Of a stretch of 64,000 nt of DNA, positions 40,782-50,052 are shown piece by piece. Below the pieces are notes generated by a model. It made no database searches, was not told where the DNA came from, and was given only the letters and a program-made list of their open reading frames with translations. A program made the position numbers and the translations under genes. How positions within the stretch are numbered: position 1 is the first letter of the stretch; every line of letters starts with the position of its first letter. The DNA comes from Paenibacillus xylanexedens (GTDB lineage Bacteria > Bacillota > Bacilli > Paenibacillales > Paenibacillaceae). The stretch covers positions 62,001-126,000 of the forward strand of contig NZ_JAGIKV010000002.1 of assembly GCF_017874615.1 (NCBI RefSeq), given 5' to 3'.

Positions 40782-40929
40782 GGTCTTCATTCCTTAATGT
40801 GTGATGAGCATATTGTAACATAATAATGAGAAGGCGGTTGTTAAACGTCAGAGTACAAACAAATACAATGGGCATAAGATGAATGTTATCTCATACGGGT
40901 TCATTATTTACATGTACCAGCACTTTGCG

Positions 40930-41085
40930 ACTCTACTCCAAAATGAGGTGCGATAAGTTGCTCCGCACATGCCAATACGCGCTCTCCAACAATAATGGAC
41001 TGCATCGGTCAACAAATTTCCCGATCCACCTCCTGTTCCACAGGTCACGAATGTTGTTTCCCTCATTCTGGATGTCTCGTGGACC
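40930..41085 (-). pseudogene. Decayed partial copy of the 5' end of yunC
   Basis: This stretch matches 39425-39615. Shared blocks include CTCCGCACATG, CCAATAC-GCTCTCCAAC and TTTCCCGATCCACCTCCT, continuing through CCACAGGTCACGA and CCTCATTCTGGAT. About 60 bp between the first two blocks are deleted. In the yunC frame, GTG-GAA-CAG-GAG-GTG-GAT-CGG-GAA-ATT runs into TGT-TGA, so it cannot make the protein. The remaining 41086-41244 shows nothing beyond the start region of the next gene. Confidence 0.8.
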
Positions 41086-41244
41086 CCTTCTAAAAGTCGT
41101 GAATAATAAGGTTTATTTGTGATATTCGCCCATGTGTTTCGGCATATTTCTGCGTCTCTAGCACTATGATAATTTCCTTTTTAATGATATAGTGAATTGA
41201 AGCGTTTTTTTGAGCTGACATACTTTTTAACGGGGCTGGGATGA

Positions 41245-41817
41245 ATGAAAGAAACCTTATCCAATCAAGAGGACATCGGCTTTTTATTTAATGTCGATAT
41301 ACTTATTAAGAGCCGCTCAAATGCATTGGCACTGCAGTCCCTGTTGGAGTTCATAAACAATGAAGAACAAATTGCGGACTTTCGGATTCAATCCGGCATA
41401 GAGCTAGGCAAAATTATTGAAGCGACACTCCAGTCCAAGAAGGACTCTTTCGTCACACTTCACAACGAGCGCAAAAAAGCCAACGCAGCACAGAAGGCGT
41501 CCACTGCAGCTCAGACACCTGCCTCACCTGCTCCAGTCAAAACACAGAATCTACAAGAACAACCGGTTAGTGAGACAAAACCTGCCACCCAAACATCCAA
41601 TGTTTCCGATGGAAACTCGTTTGATGCGTGGATTGACACACTCATTAAAGAGAATAAACTAACCCGTATTGTTGTCAATAACAAAAACGGTAAACATCAG
41701 AGCATTCCTTGCCGTATTCTGAATTTTGATCGAGATACCAGTATTGTGAGCATCTACCATGTCGATGAAAAACAGGTGTATACGTTCCGAACCAATGAAA
41801 TCGATGAGTTTCTGTAA
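41245..41817 (+). CDS. Conserved hypothetical protein, possible Sm-like C-terminal domain
   Basis: 190 aa in three parts: a helical N-terminus (about 1-85, LFNVDILIKSRSNALALQSLLEFI), a Pro/Ala/Gln/Thr-rich linker (about 86-125), and a C-terminal beta-rich domain (RIVVNNKNGKHQSIPCRILNFDRDTSIVSI). The last part resembles a small Sm/Hfq-like barrel in its strand-turn pattern, but this is weak inference. The RBS is poor (GGGATGA). Confidence 0.68.
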   Translation: MKETLSNQEDIGFLFNVDILIKSRSNALALQSLLEFINNEEQIADFRIQSGIELGKIIEATLQSKKDSFVTLHNERKKANAAQKASTAAQTPASPAPVKTQNLQEQPVSETKPATQTSNVSDGNSFDAWIDTLIKENKLTRIVVNNKNGKHQSIPCRILNFDRDTSIVSIYHVDEKQVYTFRTNEIDEFL

Positions 41818-41838
41818 CTAACTTCATCAGATTAAAAC

Positions 41839-41890
41839 AAAAAGCAACTTGCGTTAGAATGACGGGACATTCTAACGCAAGTTGCTTTTT
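41839..41890. terminator. Strong bidirectional terminator with a 23-bp perfect stem
   Basis: The arms at 41839-41861 and 41868-41890 are exact complements (AAAAAGCAACTTGCG outermost) around ACGGGA. The A-rich and T-rich flanks allow it to work on both strands for the convergent genes. Confidence 0.92.
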
Positions 41891-41941
41891 TAGTTCAATG
41901 GTTCATGCAGGATTGAACCCTCCGAGATTTGTTTGGACCGA

Positions 41942-42328
41942 TCAGGAGCGATCCTTACCTCGTTGCCACACATCTAATGCCAATAACAACCATCCGGCAA
42001 TAAAGGCTACCCCACCAATCGGTGTGATGGCACCCAGAATCTTGATGCCAGAAATACTAAGCACATACAAGCTGCCTGAGAACACAATAATTCCGATAAA
42101 CAACAGACGCGCTGCCCACTTCAGTTTTGTCGATGCTCCAAGTTGACCAGCCGTCAAGCCAATAATGAGCAAGGCCAATGCATGAATCATGTGATATTGC
42201 ACACCCGTCTCATATGTAGCGATGGCCGCCGGCCCAATCGTATCCTTGAGCATGTGAGCACCAAACGCACCAATCGCCACCGATAGCATGGTCATTACTG
42301 CTCCAAGCATCATCCATCTTCGTTGCAT
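41942..42328 (-). CDS. DUF423 family membrane protein (YwdK-like)
   Basis: 128 aa with four membrane helices. Typical DUF423 pattern: GAVMTMLSVAIGAFGAHMLK, YHMIHALALLIIGL, FSGSLYVLSISGIKILGAITPIGG. The function is unknown. RBS GGGAGAG precedes the ATG. Confidence 0.87.
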   Translation of the reverse strand: MQRRWMMLGAVMTMLSVAIGAFGAHMLKDTIGPAAIATYETGVQYHMIHALALLIIGLTAGQLGASTKLKWAARLLFIGIIVFSGSLYVLSISGIKILGAITPIGGVAFIAGWLLLALDVWQRGKDRS

Positions 42329-42542
42329 ATAAGTTCTCTCCCTTAATTTAACTACAATTCACTCCTATTATTGTAGCGAATCCACTCCTCCTTTACCAGT
42401 CGGGACAGAGCGTCAAAGATCATATGTCTGTTTATACTTACCAAACCTATCCCTACCCTAAATATCGTAGAAAACTGGCCATGCAGATCCATACAATAAC
42501 AATGGGTATGAAGCCTACCCGCCAGATCATGAGAGGCAACCA

Positions 42543-42893
42543 ATGGCACCACTGAAACATTCCGGACCTGGGATCGCCAGCTTTGTCATTGGGTTGGTTG
42601 CAATCTTGGGTTATATTCTGATATTCTTTATTGCCACCATGGCTGTAAACGAGTCCATCGGAGTTCTCACCCCGTTGCAGACAGAAGAGATCGCCTTGCA
42701 TCCAGCAGTGGCTCTGGCTTCATTAGCCATCCTGGTCTGCCTGATTCTCAATCTGGCCGGAGGCATCGTCGGAATTATTGGTCTTGTCCTCAAGAATCGA
42801 AAGAAAGTTTTTGCCATTATCGGAACCCTATTAAATGGGATCATGATTCTGTTATTCGTTGGACTTATCTTGGTAGGCATGACGCTGATGTAA
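42543..42893 (+). CDS. Small membrane protein, DUF4064-like
   Basis: 116 aa with three predicted membrane segments (about 10-33, 55-85, 90-112) and a small basic loop (LKNRKKVFA). It resembles DUF4064-type small membrane proteins. The function is unknown. GAGAGG lies upstream of the ATG. Confidence 0.68.
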   Translation: MAPLKHSGPGIASFVIGLVAILGYILIFFIATMAVNESIGVLTPLQTEEIALHPAVALASLAILVCLILNLAGGIVGIIGLVLKNRKKVFAIIGTLLNGIMILLFVGLILVGMTLM

Positions 42894-42998
42894 CACTTTG
42901 CATCAGCGTCATGTTTCCTTATAATTAAAATGAATGGGTTTACACATAAGTATAATCTATATTTTTTGCCAAAATCATTGTTTTCAAAGGAGATTGAC

Positions 42999-43847
42999 AT
43001 GTCACGAATCAAAATTTTTGCGGACAGCACAAGTGATCTGGCTCCAGAATGGATCCAGCAGCACGATATCGGTATCATCCCTTTGTATGTCGTGTTCGGT
43101 GAAGAATCACTGAAAGACGGTGCTGAGATTAAGCCTGAACAGCTATATGAACGTGTTAGCCAAGATGGGCGTCTTCCTAAAACGGCTGCACCTTCCCCCG
43201 CTGACTTCATAACGGCATTTCAACCTTACATAGATCAAGGGGATGAGATTCTATATATCAGCTTATCTTCTGAACTTTCCTCTACCTATCAAAATGCACG
43301 ACTAGCGAGTTCCGAGTTCCCGGAAGGTCGAATATCGGTCATTGACTCACAGAATCTCTCATCAGGAATTGCGCTGATGGTGATGAAAGCTGTACATGCT
43401 GCTGATAAAGGGCAAAACCTGACTCAGATTACACACCTGATTGAGGCGATGAAATCAAATGTACGCACGGAGTTTGTCATCGATACACTGGAGTATCTGC
43501 ATAAGGGCGGACGCTGTTCGGGCATGCAAAACCTGATTGGAAGCCTGTTGAAGATTCGTCCTGTCATCCGGGTAACAGATGGCAAGATGGCACCTGCCTA
43601 TAAAGTGCGCGGCAAACGGGAAAAAGCTCTGGAACAAATGCTGAATAATACGCTCAGCCAGAAGGATCAGATCGATCCAGACCTGCTGATTGTTGTGCAC
43701 ACCATGGCTGAAGAGGATGCGCTTGATTTGCAGAAGTCTTTGCAGGAACAAACGGGTGCCCGTGTGGAACTGACCACTGCTGGTTGTGTAGTATGCAGTC
43801 ACTGTGGCCCGAAAACGATTGGAATCATCTATAGCACTGTTTTATAG
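42999..43847 (+). CDS. DegV family fatty-acid-binding protein
   Basis: 282 aa from ATG 42999 (AAAGGAG upstream; a frame opening at 42930 lacks an RBS). DegV signatures: IKIFADSTSDLAPEW, LPKTAAPSPADF, ILYISLSSELSSTYQNARLA, LEYLHKGGRCSGMQ. Such proteins (FakB-like) hold a fatty acid for phosphorylation by FakA kinases. No fakA is nearby. Confidence 0.92.
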   Translation: MSRIKIFADSTSDLAPEWIQQHDIGIIPLYVVFGEESLKDGAEIKPEQLYERVSQDGRLPKTAAPSPADFITAFQPYIDQGDEILYISLSSELSSTYQNARLASSEFPEGRISVIDSQNLSSGIALMVMKAVHAADKGQNLTQITHLIEAMKSNVRTEFVIDTLEYLHKGGRCSGMQNLIGSLLKIRPVIRVTDGKMAPAYKVRGKREKALEQMLNNTLSQKDQIDPDLLIVVHTMAEEDALDLQKSLQEQTGARVELTTAGCVVCSHCGPKTIGIIYSTVL

Positions 43848-43942
43848 TATTACACGTTACATCGTATCGTATTACCTAATCCTTTCTTCTAAATCTGTAT
43901 GTGGTACATCCAATACTTGGACTGGCATACCGATACAACTAA

Positions 43943-43988
43943 AAAGGGCATTCCGAGCTTAATCGCTCAGGATGCCCTTTAATATTTT
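43943..43988. terminator. Bidirectional terminator
   Basis: AAAGGGCATTCCGAGC (43943-43958) faces GCTCAGGATGCCCTTT (43965-43980), with two internal mismatches, between the convergent degV-family and pdaA genes. Confidence 0.8.
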
Positions 43989-44041
43989 TGCTGAACTTTT
44001 GAATGATCTACATTTGGTCCATTGCTCATTATGATACAGGA

Positions 44042-44821
44042 TCAATAATTTTTGGTCCGCAAATCATCCAGACTTTTAAATGCATATCCTTGTTTACGTG
44101 CCTCATCAATGATGGAACCCAGAGCTTCCGTGTTATCTTTGGATACCGAATGAAGCAAAATGACAGCGCCCGGATGGAGTTGTTTCAACACCTGTTGATG
44201 AGCATATTGTGTGCCACGCTGCACATTGGTATCCCAATCTTTATAAGCAACAGACCAGAACACGTTCACATACCCTTGGGCATGACTCTCTGCGAGCGTA
44301 CGATTGTTAAAAATCCCACGCGGTGGCCGTAAAAAGGTCGCTTGTTGACCCGTCAGCCGATTGACCTCCGACTTGACCTTCTCAAGTTCCTCTCTAAGCT
44401 TTTCATTGGAGATGCGGGTCATATCCGGATGACTCCATGAATGATTACCGACAATATGACCTTCAGCCGCCATACGTTTGACCAACTCAGGCTGATCTTT
44501 CAGATAATGACCTGTCACAAAGAAAGCCGCTGGTACCTTCTTGGTACGCAAAACATCCAGTATGGCAGGTGTGAATCCATTCTCATACCCGTTATCAAAC
44601 GTGAGATACAATTCCTTCTGCTTTGTATCCCCCAGGAAAATGGCATCGTTATGTTGTAAGATCGATTTAAAGCCTTCCTGATCAATGGAGGGCAGTTGAC
44701 CGTTTTGACTTTTTTTGAAGCCAAAGTGATACGCTCCGGTAACCGGTGATGCTTCAGTCTGTGCCGGTACCATACTGATGGATAACAGCCCCAACAGTAT
44801 ATATAGAACCATTCGCTTCAT
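44042..44821 (-). CDS. pdaA: Polysaccharide deacetylase PdaA (delta-lactam synthesis in spore cortex)
   Basis: 259 aa with a signal peptide (cleavage near TEA-SPV). NodB domain motifs: LYLTFDNGYENGFT (with DNG, the PdaA variant of DD), HSWSHPD and RPPRGIFNNRTL, and a final LHSVSKDN. PdaA removes N-acetyl from MurNAc so that muramic delta-lactam can form in the cortex. RBS AGGAGCGG. Confidence 0.93.
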   Translation of the reverse strand: MKRMVLYILLGLLSISMVPAQTEASPVTGAYHFGFKKSQNGQLPSIDQEGFKSILQHNDAIFLGDTKQKELYLTFDNGYENGFTPAILDVLRTKKVPAAFFVTGHYLKDQPELVKRMAAEGHIVGNHSWSHPDMTRISNEKLREELEKVKSEVNRLTGQQATFLRPPRGIFNNRTLAESHAQGYVNVFWSVAYKDWDTNVQRGTQYAHQQVLKQLHPGAVILLHSVSKDNTEALGSIIDEARKQGYAFKSLDDLRTKNY

Positions 44822-44918
44822 TCTATCCGCTCCTGTTCCTGAAAAATTCGGTTAGTCGTTTGCACACACGAACACCTTCAGGTAATATGCCACAGGAACG
44901 GCTAATGTATGTAAATCA

Positions 44919-45338
44919 TTAACGATCGAAACGTTTATTTTCAGGTTGTGGCGGAGATTGATGGAACAATTCAAGTAAGGTCTGAGGTTTGCCACTGGAA
45001 GCAAGCCATTCCCTCACGGTCTGAATGGCACGGGTCTGCCCATCTCCCCGATCACGCCATGTAAGCAACTCGATAACTTTGATAATCAAGGCCGACATAT
45101 TGTGATTATCCAGTTCAGACCGCTCTGCCCTCAGCTTGTGATACAAAGCCTCCTGCTCCCAATCCAGCAGAATCTCATCACCGATGGTTGGCTTCAAAAG
45201 TGTATACGCTCTGTCACAACCTTTACAACGAACCGTGCTGATCTGTTCATTTATAAATTCCGCTCGGACATCTTGCTGGCAATCCGGGCATTTGAACCCA
45301 ACTTGTATGTTTTGTATGTTTTGTATGTTTTCACTCAT
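44919..45338 (-). CDS. Zinc-ribbon-type protein of unknown function
   Basis: 139 aa from ATG 45338 (CAGGAGGA upstream); a longer frame from 45455 has no RBS. Two CxxC pairs (CPDC and CKGC) form a probable zinc ribbon at about residues 16-42, followed by a helical region (LLDWEQEALYHKLRAERSELDNHNMSALIIKVIELL) of unknown role. Residues 4-12 are a triple NIQ repeat encoded by a perfect 9-bp tandem repeat. Confidence 0.72.
   Translation of the reverse strand: MSENIQNIQNIQVGFKCPDCQQDVRAEFINEQISTVRCKGCDRAYTLLKPTIGDEILLDWEQEALYHKLRAERSELDNHNMSALIIKVIELLTWRDRGDGQTRAIQTVREWLASSGKPQTLLELFHQSPPQPENKRFDR
45305..45331 (-). repeat. Perfect 9-bp tandem repeat, three units, in coding sequence
   Basis: GTATGTTTT is repeated exactly three times on the plus strand and encodes Asn-Ile-Gln three times at the N-terminus of the zinc-ribbon protein. 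Unit gain or loss would keep the frame. Confidence 0.85.
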
Positions 45339-45483
45339 GACATTGTTCCTCCTGCAATGTGAGCATTTTGCATCATTTAATTCAAAACGCTCCTTGGATA
45401 TATGCATAATGCTTATGTATGTACTACATCTATACCCGATATTTTGTCGATTCACGCTTATTTTGAAGAAATCTGTAAGGTGC

Positions 45484-45489
45484 TATAAT
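45484..45489 (+). promoter_or_regulatory. Candidate -10 box of cysC
   Basis: A perfect TATAAT about 55 bp before the cysC start; the -35 (TTGAAG with a 15-bp spacer) is weak. The palindrome found at the lasso promoter is absent here. Confidence 0.4.
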
Positions 45490-45544
45490 CTTGTAAATAT
45501 GTTAAAATATTATACATATCATGGTAGGAAAAGGCGGGATACTC

Positions 45545-46183
45545 ATGTCGAAGGAAGAGCGCAACATAACCTGGCAATCATCCAGCATCAACAGACAAGA
45601 CCGGGAGAAGCATAATGGGCACCGTAGTCGTGCCATATGGTTTACCGGGTTATCAGGTGCAGGAAAGTCATCCCTTGCATTTGCCCTGGAGCAGTATCTC
45701 TACGATCAAGGCGTCCGCTGTTATGTTCTGGACGGGGATAATGTACGTCATGGACTGAACCGTGATCTCGGTTTTACAGCAGGGGATCGTCAAGAAAATC
45801 TGCGGCGAATTGGTGAAGTATCGAAGTTAATGGTAGATGCCGGGTTGTTTGTGCTTTCGGCCTTTATCTCTCCTCATGAACAGGATCGGGAGATGGTTAG
45901 ACAGTTATTTGAACCAGATGATTTCATTGAAATCTATGTGCGCTGTTCAATTCAAGAATGTGAGCGTCGTGATCCCAAGGGTCTATACAAAAAAGCACGC
46001 AATGGTGACATCCCGCATTTCACAGGCATTTCCGCCCCCTATGATGTACCCAAATCTCCTTCATTTATCATCGATACAGAGCAATGGTCCATTGAGGAAG
46101 CCGTGCAAGAGATCGTACAGCATTTGGAGCAGATCGGTGCTCTTCAACTGCCGCTTCCTACGAAAACAGCGCTCGTTCATTAA
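45545..46183 (+). CDS. cysC: Adenylyl-sulfate (APS) kinase, stand-alone
   Basis: 212 aa from ATG 45545. P-loop [46 protein letters not shown] and [23 protein letters not shown] identify APS kinase. It makes PAPS, the sulfate donor for sulfotransferases. No ATP sulfurylase or PAPS reductase is adjacent, so a simple assimilation operon is not suggested. It is convergent with the last gene of the lasso cluster, which itself encodes a sulfotransferase. Confidence 0.95.
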   Translation: MSKEERNITWQSSSINRQDREKHNGHRSRAIWFTGLSGAGKSSLAFALEQYLYDQGVRCYVLDGDNVRHGLNRDLGFTAGDRQENLRRIGEVSKLMVDAGLFVLSAFISPHEQDREMVRQLFEPDDFIEIYVRCSIQECERRDPKGLYKKARNGDIPHFTGISAPYDVPKSPSFIIDTEQWSIEEAVQEIVQHLEQIGALQLPLPTKTALVH

Positions 46184-46213
46184 TTCTTGCTCATTATACG
46201 AACTACTTACATG

Positions 46214-46243
46214 AAAGGCGCACCAATCGTGGCGCGCCTCTTT
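46214..46243. terminator. Terminator between cysC and the lasso exporter gene
   Basis: AGGCGC (46216-46221) pairs with GCGCCT (46234-46239), followed by CTTTACG. It separates two convergent genes. Confidence 0.6.
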
Positions 46244-46262
46244 ACGTTATGTCATAACCTAC

Positions 46263-48083
46263 CTACTGTCCCACAACACCCGCTTGCATGTTCAAAAGTT
46301 TGCTGAACGTCCCTACCGGATCAGTAGATAACTGCTGGTACCCGCCCTCTTGAATCACCCGACCTTCATCGAGCACAATTACACGATCTGCCGTCCGAAT
46401 CGTAGACAATCGGTGTGCAATCACGATAATGGTCACATGTCCTTTTAACCGTTCCAGCGCCTCATGAATGTACTGTTCATTCTCACTGTCCAGCGCACTC
46501 GTTGCTTCATCCAGTACCAATACAGAAGGATTACGCAGCATAGCCCGGGCAAGCACCAATCGCTGACGTTCACCCCCGGACAGACGAATACCCCGATCAC
46601 CAATGATCGTATCCAGACCCTGAGGCAACTTCCGTACAAATGCCGCAGAGGAGGAAAATTGCAAAGCCTGCCACATCTGTTCTTCACTTGCATTTGGATC
46701 AACCAGACGCAGATTCTCACGAATACTCGTATGAAACAGGAATGGGTCCTGGGAGACATATCCGATGGAACTTCGCCAGCTCAATAATCGTTCTTCTGAC
46801 AGAGGCACACCGTCAATCAAAATACGACCAGTTTCAGGCCTTACGAGGCCCATAATCAGATCTATCAACGTGCTCTTGCCTGCTCCGGATTTACCTACAA
46901 TTGCGGTCATACCCCTTGCTGGAATCGAAGCTTGCACATTTCGCAATGAGTACGTATCACTTCCCTCATAGCGATAGCAGACATCCTCACACGTGATAGA
47001 TTCCTTCAGTTCCATAGGTTGAATCCCATCAGTTCCAACGTCTCCTGCCGAAGCAATCTCTTCACTAATCTCACGACTTTTCGCCGTCTGCGCTTGCAGT
47101 TCTCTAACTACCCGAAATGCAGGCAGCATGGAGCTGATGTACTCCAGATTGGACTGAATCGCCGTAAATCTTGGCCATAACCGGGAAAAGATAAGGATGA
47201 TGAGCAGCAGACTTGCGGGAGGCACCGTCATTACACGGAGAGAAAGATAGATGAATGCCGCAATAATGATTGCCGCGGACATCCGGTGTATCAGCTGTGT
47301 TCCACTGTTCAATTGGCTAAACTGAATGACATTGCGTTCTATCTGTCTGCACATACGCTCAAACCAGTTCATGTGGGAGCGCTCAAGCATGTTGCTCTTA
47401 ATATCCTTAATGCCGTTAAAATGCTCGGTAATGCCGTTATAATAACTTTGCGAGAATTCAGAGGTCTGGTCTCCGATCTGCTTGGCGCGCTTGACGAATT
47501 TTCTCAAGACGATAAATAATACCAATCCACAGACCAGCACAAGTGCCGTCAGCTTGGCGGATAACCAGAAAGCAAGACCGATCTGAATGCCCGTAAAGAT
47601 CAGAGAGGCTGCCATTTGCAGCATAATGCTCGTTCCCTGGCTCACACGTGCAAGTTCAGTCGTTAATATATGGTTAAAATCGGATTTTCGTTTTTGGAGA
47701 AAAAATGACCATTGCGCCATAATAATAGCACCATAGGTTTCCATGCGCAGCGTTCGTACAAATTGCTGTTGGATTCGAGTATTACGGATCGTCTGGAGAC
47801 GCTGCATCCAGGCCTGTCCGGAGACAATCAACACAAAGGTGAACAATACGAGTAACAATTGGCTATTTTCAGAAAAACGATTCAACACGTCGCCAAGCCA
47901 GGGAATGTTTAAGCCTGTGGAGCCCATCTCAAATATGCCAATCAGACTCAGCATCGGAACAAGCATGTAGATACCGATTCCTTCCATGAGACTGATACAG
48001 ATCATCCCTAGCAGATTCCAATATAAAATGGGCCCCGTGACATGATGCAACTTTCGCATGAAATACCTTAATTCCGAGATCAT
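46263..48083 (-). CDS. ABC transporter (permease-ATPase), lasso peptide exporter (D)
   Basis: 606 aa. N-terminal membrane domain with about six helices (1-330), then an ATPase domain: Walker A GKSGAGKSTLIDLIMG, Q-loop YVSQDPFLFH, signature RLSGGERQRLVLARAM, Walker B SVLVLDEATSALDS and IVIAHRLSTIR. There is no peptidase domain, in keeping with separate leader processing by B2. It matches the D protein of lasso clusters, which exports the product and gives self-immunity. ATG overlaps the stop of the preceding gene (ATGA). Confidence 0.9.
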   Translation of the reverse strand: MISELRYFMRKLHHVTGPILYWNLLGMICISLMEGIGIYMLVPMLSLIGIFEMGSTGLNIPWLGDVLNRFSENSQLLLVLFTFVLIVSGQAWMQRLQTIRNTRIQQQFVRTLRMETYGAIIMAQWSFFLQKRKSDFNHILTTELARVSQGTSIMLQMAASLIFTGIQIGLAFWLSAKLTALVLVCGLVLFIVLRKFVKRAKQIGDQTSEFSQSYYNGITEHFNGIKDIKSNMLERSHMNWFERMCRQIERNVIQFSQLNSGTQLIHRMSAAIIIAAFIYLSLRVMTVPPASLLLIILIFSRLWPRFTAIQSNLEYISSMLPAFRVVRELQAQTAKSREISEEIASAGDVGTDGIQPMELKESITCEDVCYRYEGSDTYSLRNVQASIPARGMTAIVGKSGAGKSTLIDLIMGLVRPETGRILIDGVPLSEERLLSWRSSIGYVSQDPFLFHTSIRENLRLVDPNASEEQMWQALQFSSSAAFVRKLPQGLDTIIGDRGIRLSGGERQRLVLARAMLRNPSVLVLDEATSALDSENEQYIHEALERLKGHVTIIVIAHRLSTIRTADRVIVLDEGRVIQEGGYQQLSTDPVGTFSKLLNMQAGVVGQ

Positions 48084-49276
48084 ACTTTACCCCTTTCCGT
48101 CACCGTATACCTTTTAATTCGCCGCCAGAACCAGAGAAACGGACGTAACGGAAAGTACAGAAAAAACAAAGAACGCGGAAGCGGCAATTGATCCACATCC
48201 CATGTACTTGGATATAAACGTTCAATAAAGAAAAACCATTTCTGTTTTGTACTTCGAAGTTTAAACAAATAGGATTGATAAGACTTCATATCAGCCGGGC
48301 TTTCCAGCATCTCGTTCATGAACTTTGCGCCTTCGTTGGCTAATCGCTTGCCTGTACGGTCACTCAAGGACATCAAGGACCTGTACTCTACATCCAGCGG
48401 CGTATTTAACAGATCTGAGGCTAAGTGAAGAGCCTGCGAACCGATCGATAAACGTCCCTCCGCTTTCAGACGTCTCTCTACTTTCTTCACATCGAGTGGC
48501 ATGCTGCGGATCATCTGGTCGATATCCAGTAACCAGCGCAGTCTGAACCAGCCGTGTCGTGCACCATGGGTTACGAGATAAGCCCATAGGTCTTCTTGTT
48601 CGAGCATACGGACAGGTGTCTGTGTGTATGAACTGAACCGGCTGCGTTTCCACAGCAATTCAAAATCGGTTTCTTTGCCCGAATCCGGGTTCAGGCGCCA
48701 ATGGATCTCCACTTGAGTCCTTTTGACCGGATGGGTGTAACAGATATGATGTTCCCGCCATTTCCAGCTGCGCACCGTAGGTGCCCGCTCCCCTTCCTTG
48801 GATATATATCCGAGGGTAGCCAGAATGCCTTCAGCCGCTTCCACATCATCAAACGGAATCAGGATATCCAGGTCTTTGGAGGTTCGCATCGATACATCGC
48901 CATAGAGATCATGTGCGAGCGCCGGTCCCTTTAGTGTAATATTGCGGATGCCGCGTTCACGAAAAGCTCCACACACCTGCTCCATTTCAGCTGTCAGATG
49001 TAACATGCGGAACGTATTGACCGTATATTGTTGTCTCAGACTCTCCATAACAACTGCAGGAATGATTGCAGAGTTTAATTCTTTCATTTTCAAATAAAGG
49101 ACAGAGTATAAGCGGTGATGATAGACAAGCCGCAGAAAGAGCTGCCAATCGGTTCCTTGCAAACCCGCCTTGAGTTCTTCAGGGGATAGAGCCGTCAGAT
49201 CACCTCTAATCATGCTCAAAATCAGCTTAAGCTCCTTCGGAAACCCTGATGAATAGAGTTCACTTTCATGTATCAT
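48080..49276 (-). CDS. Nucleotidyltransferase-family protein of the lasso cluster
   Basis: 398 aa from ATG 49276 (GGGGAGA upstream), overlapping B2 by 11 bp. The region GIRNITLKGPALAHDLYGDVSMRTSKDLDILI has the nucleotidyltransferase-5 pattern, with acidic metal ligands in KDLDILI and a third acidic position in TQVEIHW. Genes of this type recur in Firmicute lasso clusters such as that of paeninodin, where the exact reaction is not settled. It may modify the peptide or its phosphate. Confidence 0.85.
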   Translation of the reverse strand: MIHESELYSSGFPKELKLILSMIRGDLTALSPEELKAGLQGTDWQLFLRLVYHHRLYSVLYLKMKELNSAIIPAVVMESLRQQYTVNTFRMLHLTAEMEQVCGAFRERGIRNITLKGPALAHDLYGDVSMRTSKDLDILIPFDDVEAAEGILATLGYISKEGERAPTVRSWKWREHHICYTHPVKRTQVEIHWRLNPDSGKETDFELLWKRSRFSSYTQTPVRMLEQEDLWAYLVTHGARHGWFRLRWLLDIDQMIRSMPLDVKKVERRLKAEGRLSIGSQALHLASDLLNTPLDVEYRSLMSLSDRTGKRLANEGAKFMNEMLESPADMKSYQSYLFKLRSTKQKWFFFIERLYPSTWDVDQLPLPRSLFFLYFPLRPFLWFWRRIKRYTVTERGKV

Positions 49277-49751
49277 AGACAATCTCCCCAGATCCCTTCT
49301 CCGGACACCGTTTGCCAAACACACCGACAACCGTATATTGGTCCATAGTATCAGCTCCGGTCACGATCAATTTACCACTTCGCAGCCAGGCATGAGCCAT
49401 CATATGTCCTTGCTTATTCCGTGCAGTCCCCATGTATAACGTACTCTCTATCTTGCGTCGCTCAAGCATCTTCATCCCGGCAATCGCCATTACAAGACAG
49501 CGACTTTCCCATAACGTATATTTACTGGCGAGCGAAATCGCTTTGGAAATATTCCGTATAGTGATGACCTCGCTGCGTTCGAGTCCTGTCATCGGTGTTT
49601 CTACCATAGGCGTACCCAGCCCTGGCGCGATTTTGGCAAATGGCATAGCCTTCTGTATGCGTGCCCAGCCAAGGAGGATATAGGCCTCCCATACCAGTCG
49701 ACGCATCGACCGCGGGAGCGAGAGATAAGCCTTTATTTTTCGCAACATCAT
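49266..49751 (-). CDS. Lasso peptide leader peptidase (B2, transglutaminase-like)
   Basis: 161 aa from ATG 49751 (GGAG six bases upstream; ATG 49748 also possible). The transglutaminase-like cysteine protease triad is visible: Cys in WESRCLVMAIAGMKML, His in MAHAWLRSGK and Asp near GADTMDQY. It cuts the leader off the precursor before ring closure. It starts one base after the B1 stop. Confidence 0.93.
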   Translation of the reverse strand: MMLRKIKAYLSLPRSMRRLVWEAYILLGWARIQKAMPFAKIAPGLGTPMVETPMTGLERSEVITIRNISKAISLASKYTLWESRCLVMAIAGMKMLERRKIESTLYMGTARNKQGHMMAHAWLRSGKLIVTGADTMDQYTVVGVFGKRCPEKGSGEIVYDT

Positions 49752-49752
49752 T

Positions 49753-50052
49753 CTACACTCCACGAGTAACGTCGATTAAACCTTCACGGGACAGATGTTC
49801 CAGGAATTGCACCACCTGCTCACGACATACATCTGGCTCAATCTCATACTCCGCAGCAAGTACCTCCACAACTTCACCCAGCGTGCGTTCTTCTGCGATC
49901 AGGTCCCAGATTCGTCCACCGGTACTCCCGAGATTATAGTATTTTCCAGAGCTAATGCTCATCATGACTTTCTCACTGCCCATATCACTGACCAGATTGC
50001 CTTCCTTCCGGGTTACCCGGTCTTCCACATTCATCGGCGTAGTCGCTGTCAT
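49753..50052 (-). CDS. Lasso peptide RRE / PqqD-like protein (B1)
   Basis: 99 aa, PqqD fold: SGKYYNLGSTGGRIWDLIAEERTLGEVVEVLAAEYEI is typical. This RiPP recognition element binds the leader peptide and hands it to B2. ATG overlaps the kinase stop (ATGA). Confidence 0.94.
   Translation of the reverse strand: MTATTPMNVEDRVTRKEGNLVSDMGSEKVMMSISSGKYYNLGSTGGRIWDLIAEERTLGEVVEVLAAEYEIEPDVCREQVVQFLEHLSREGLIDVTRGV

Noticed and set aside
45305..45331. Start of a CRISPR array
   Set aside because: Units are 9 bp with no spacers and lie in a coding frame.
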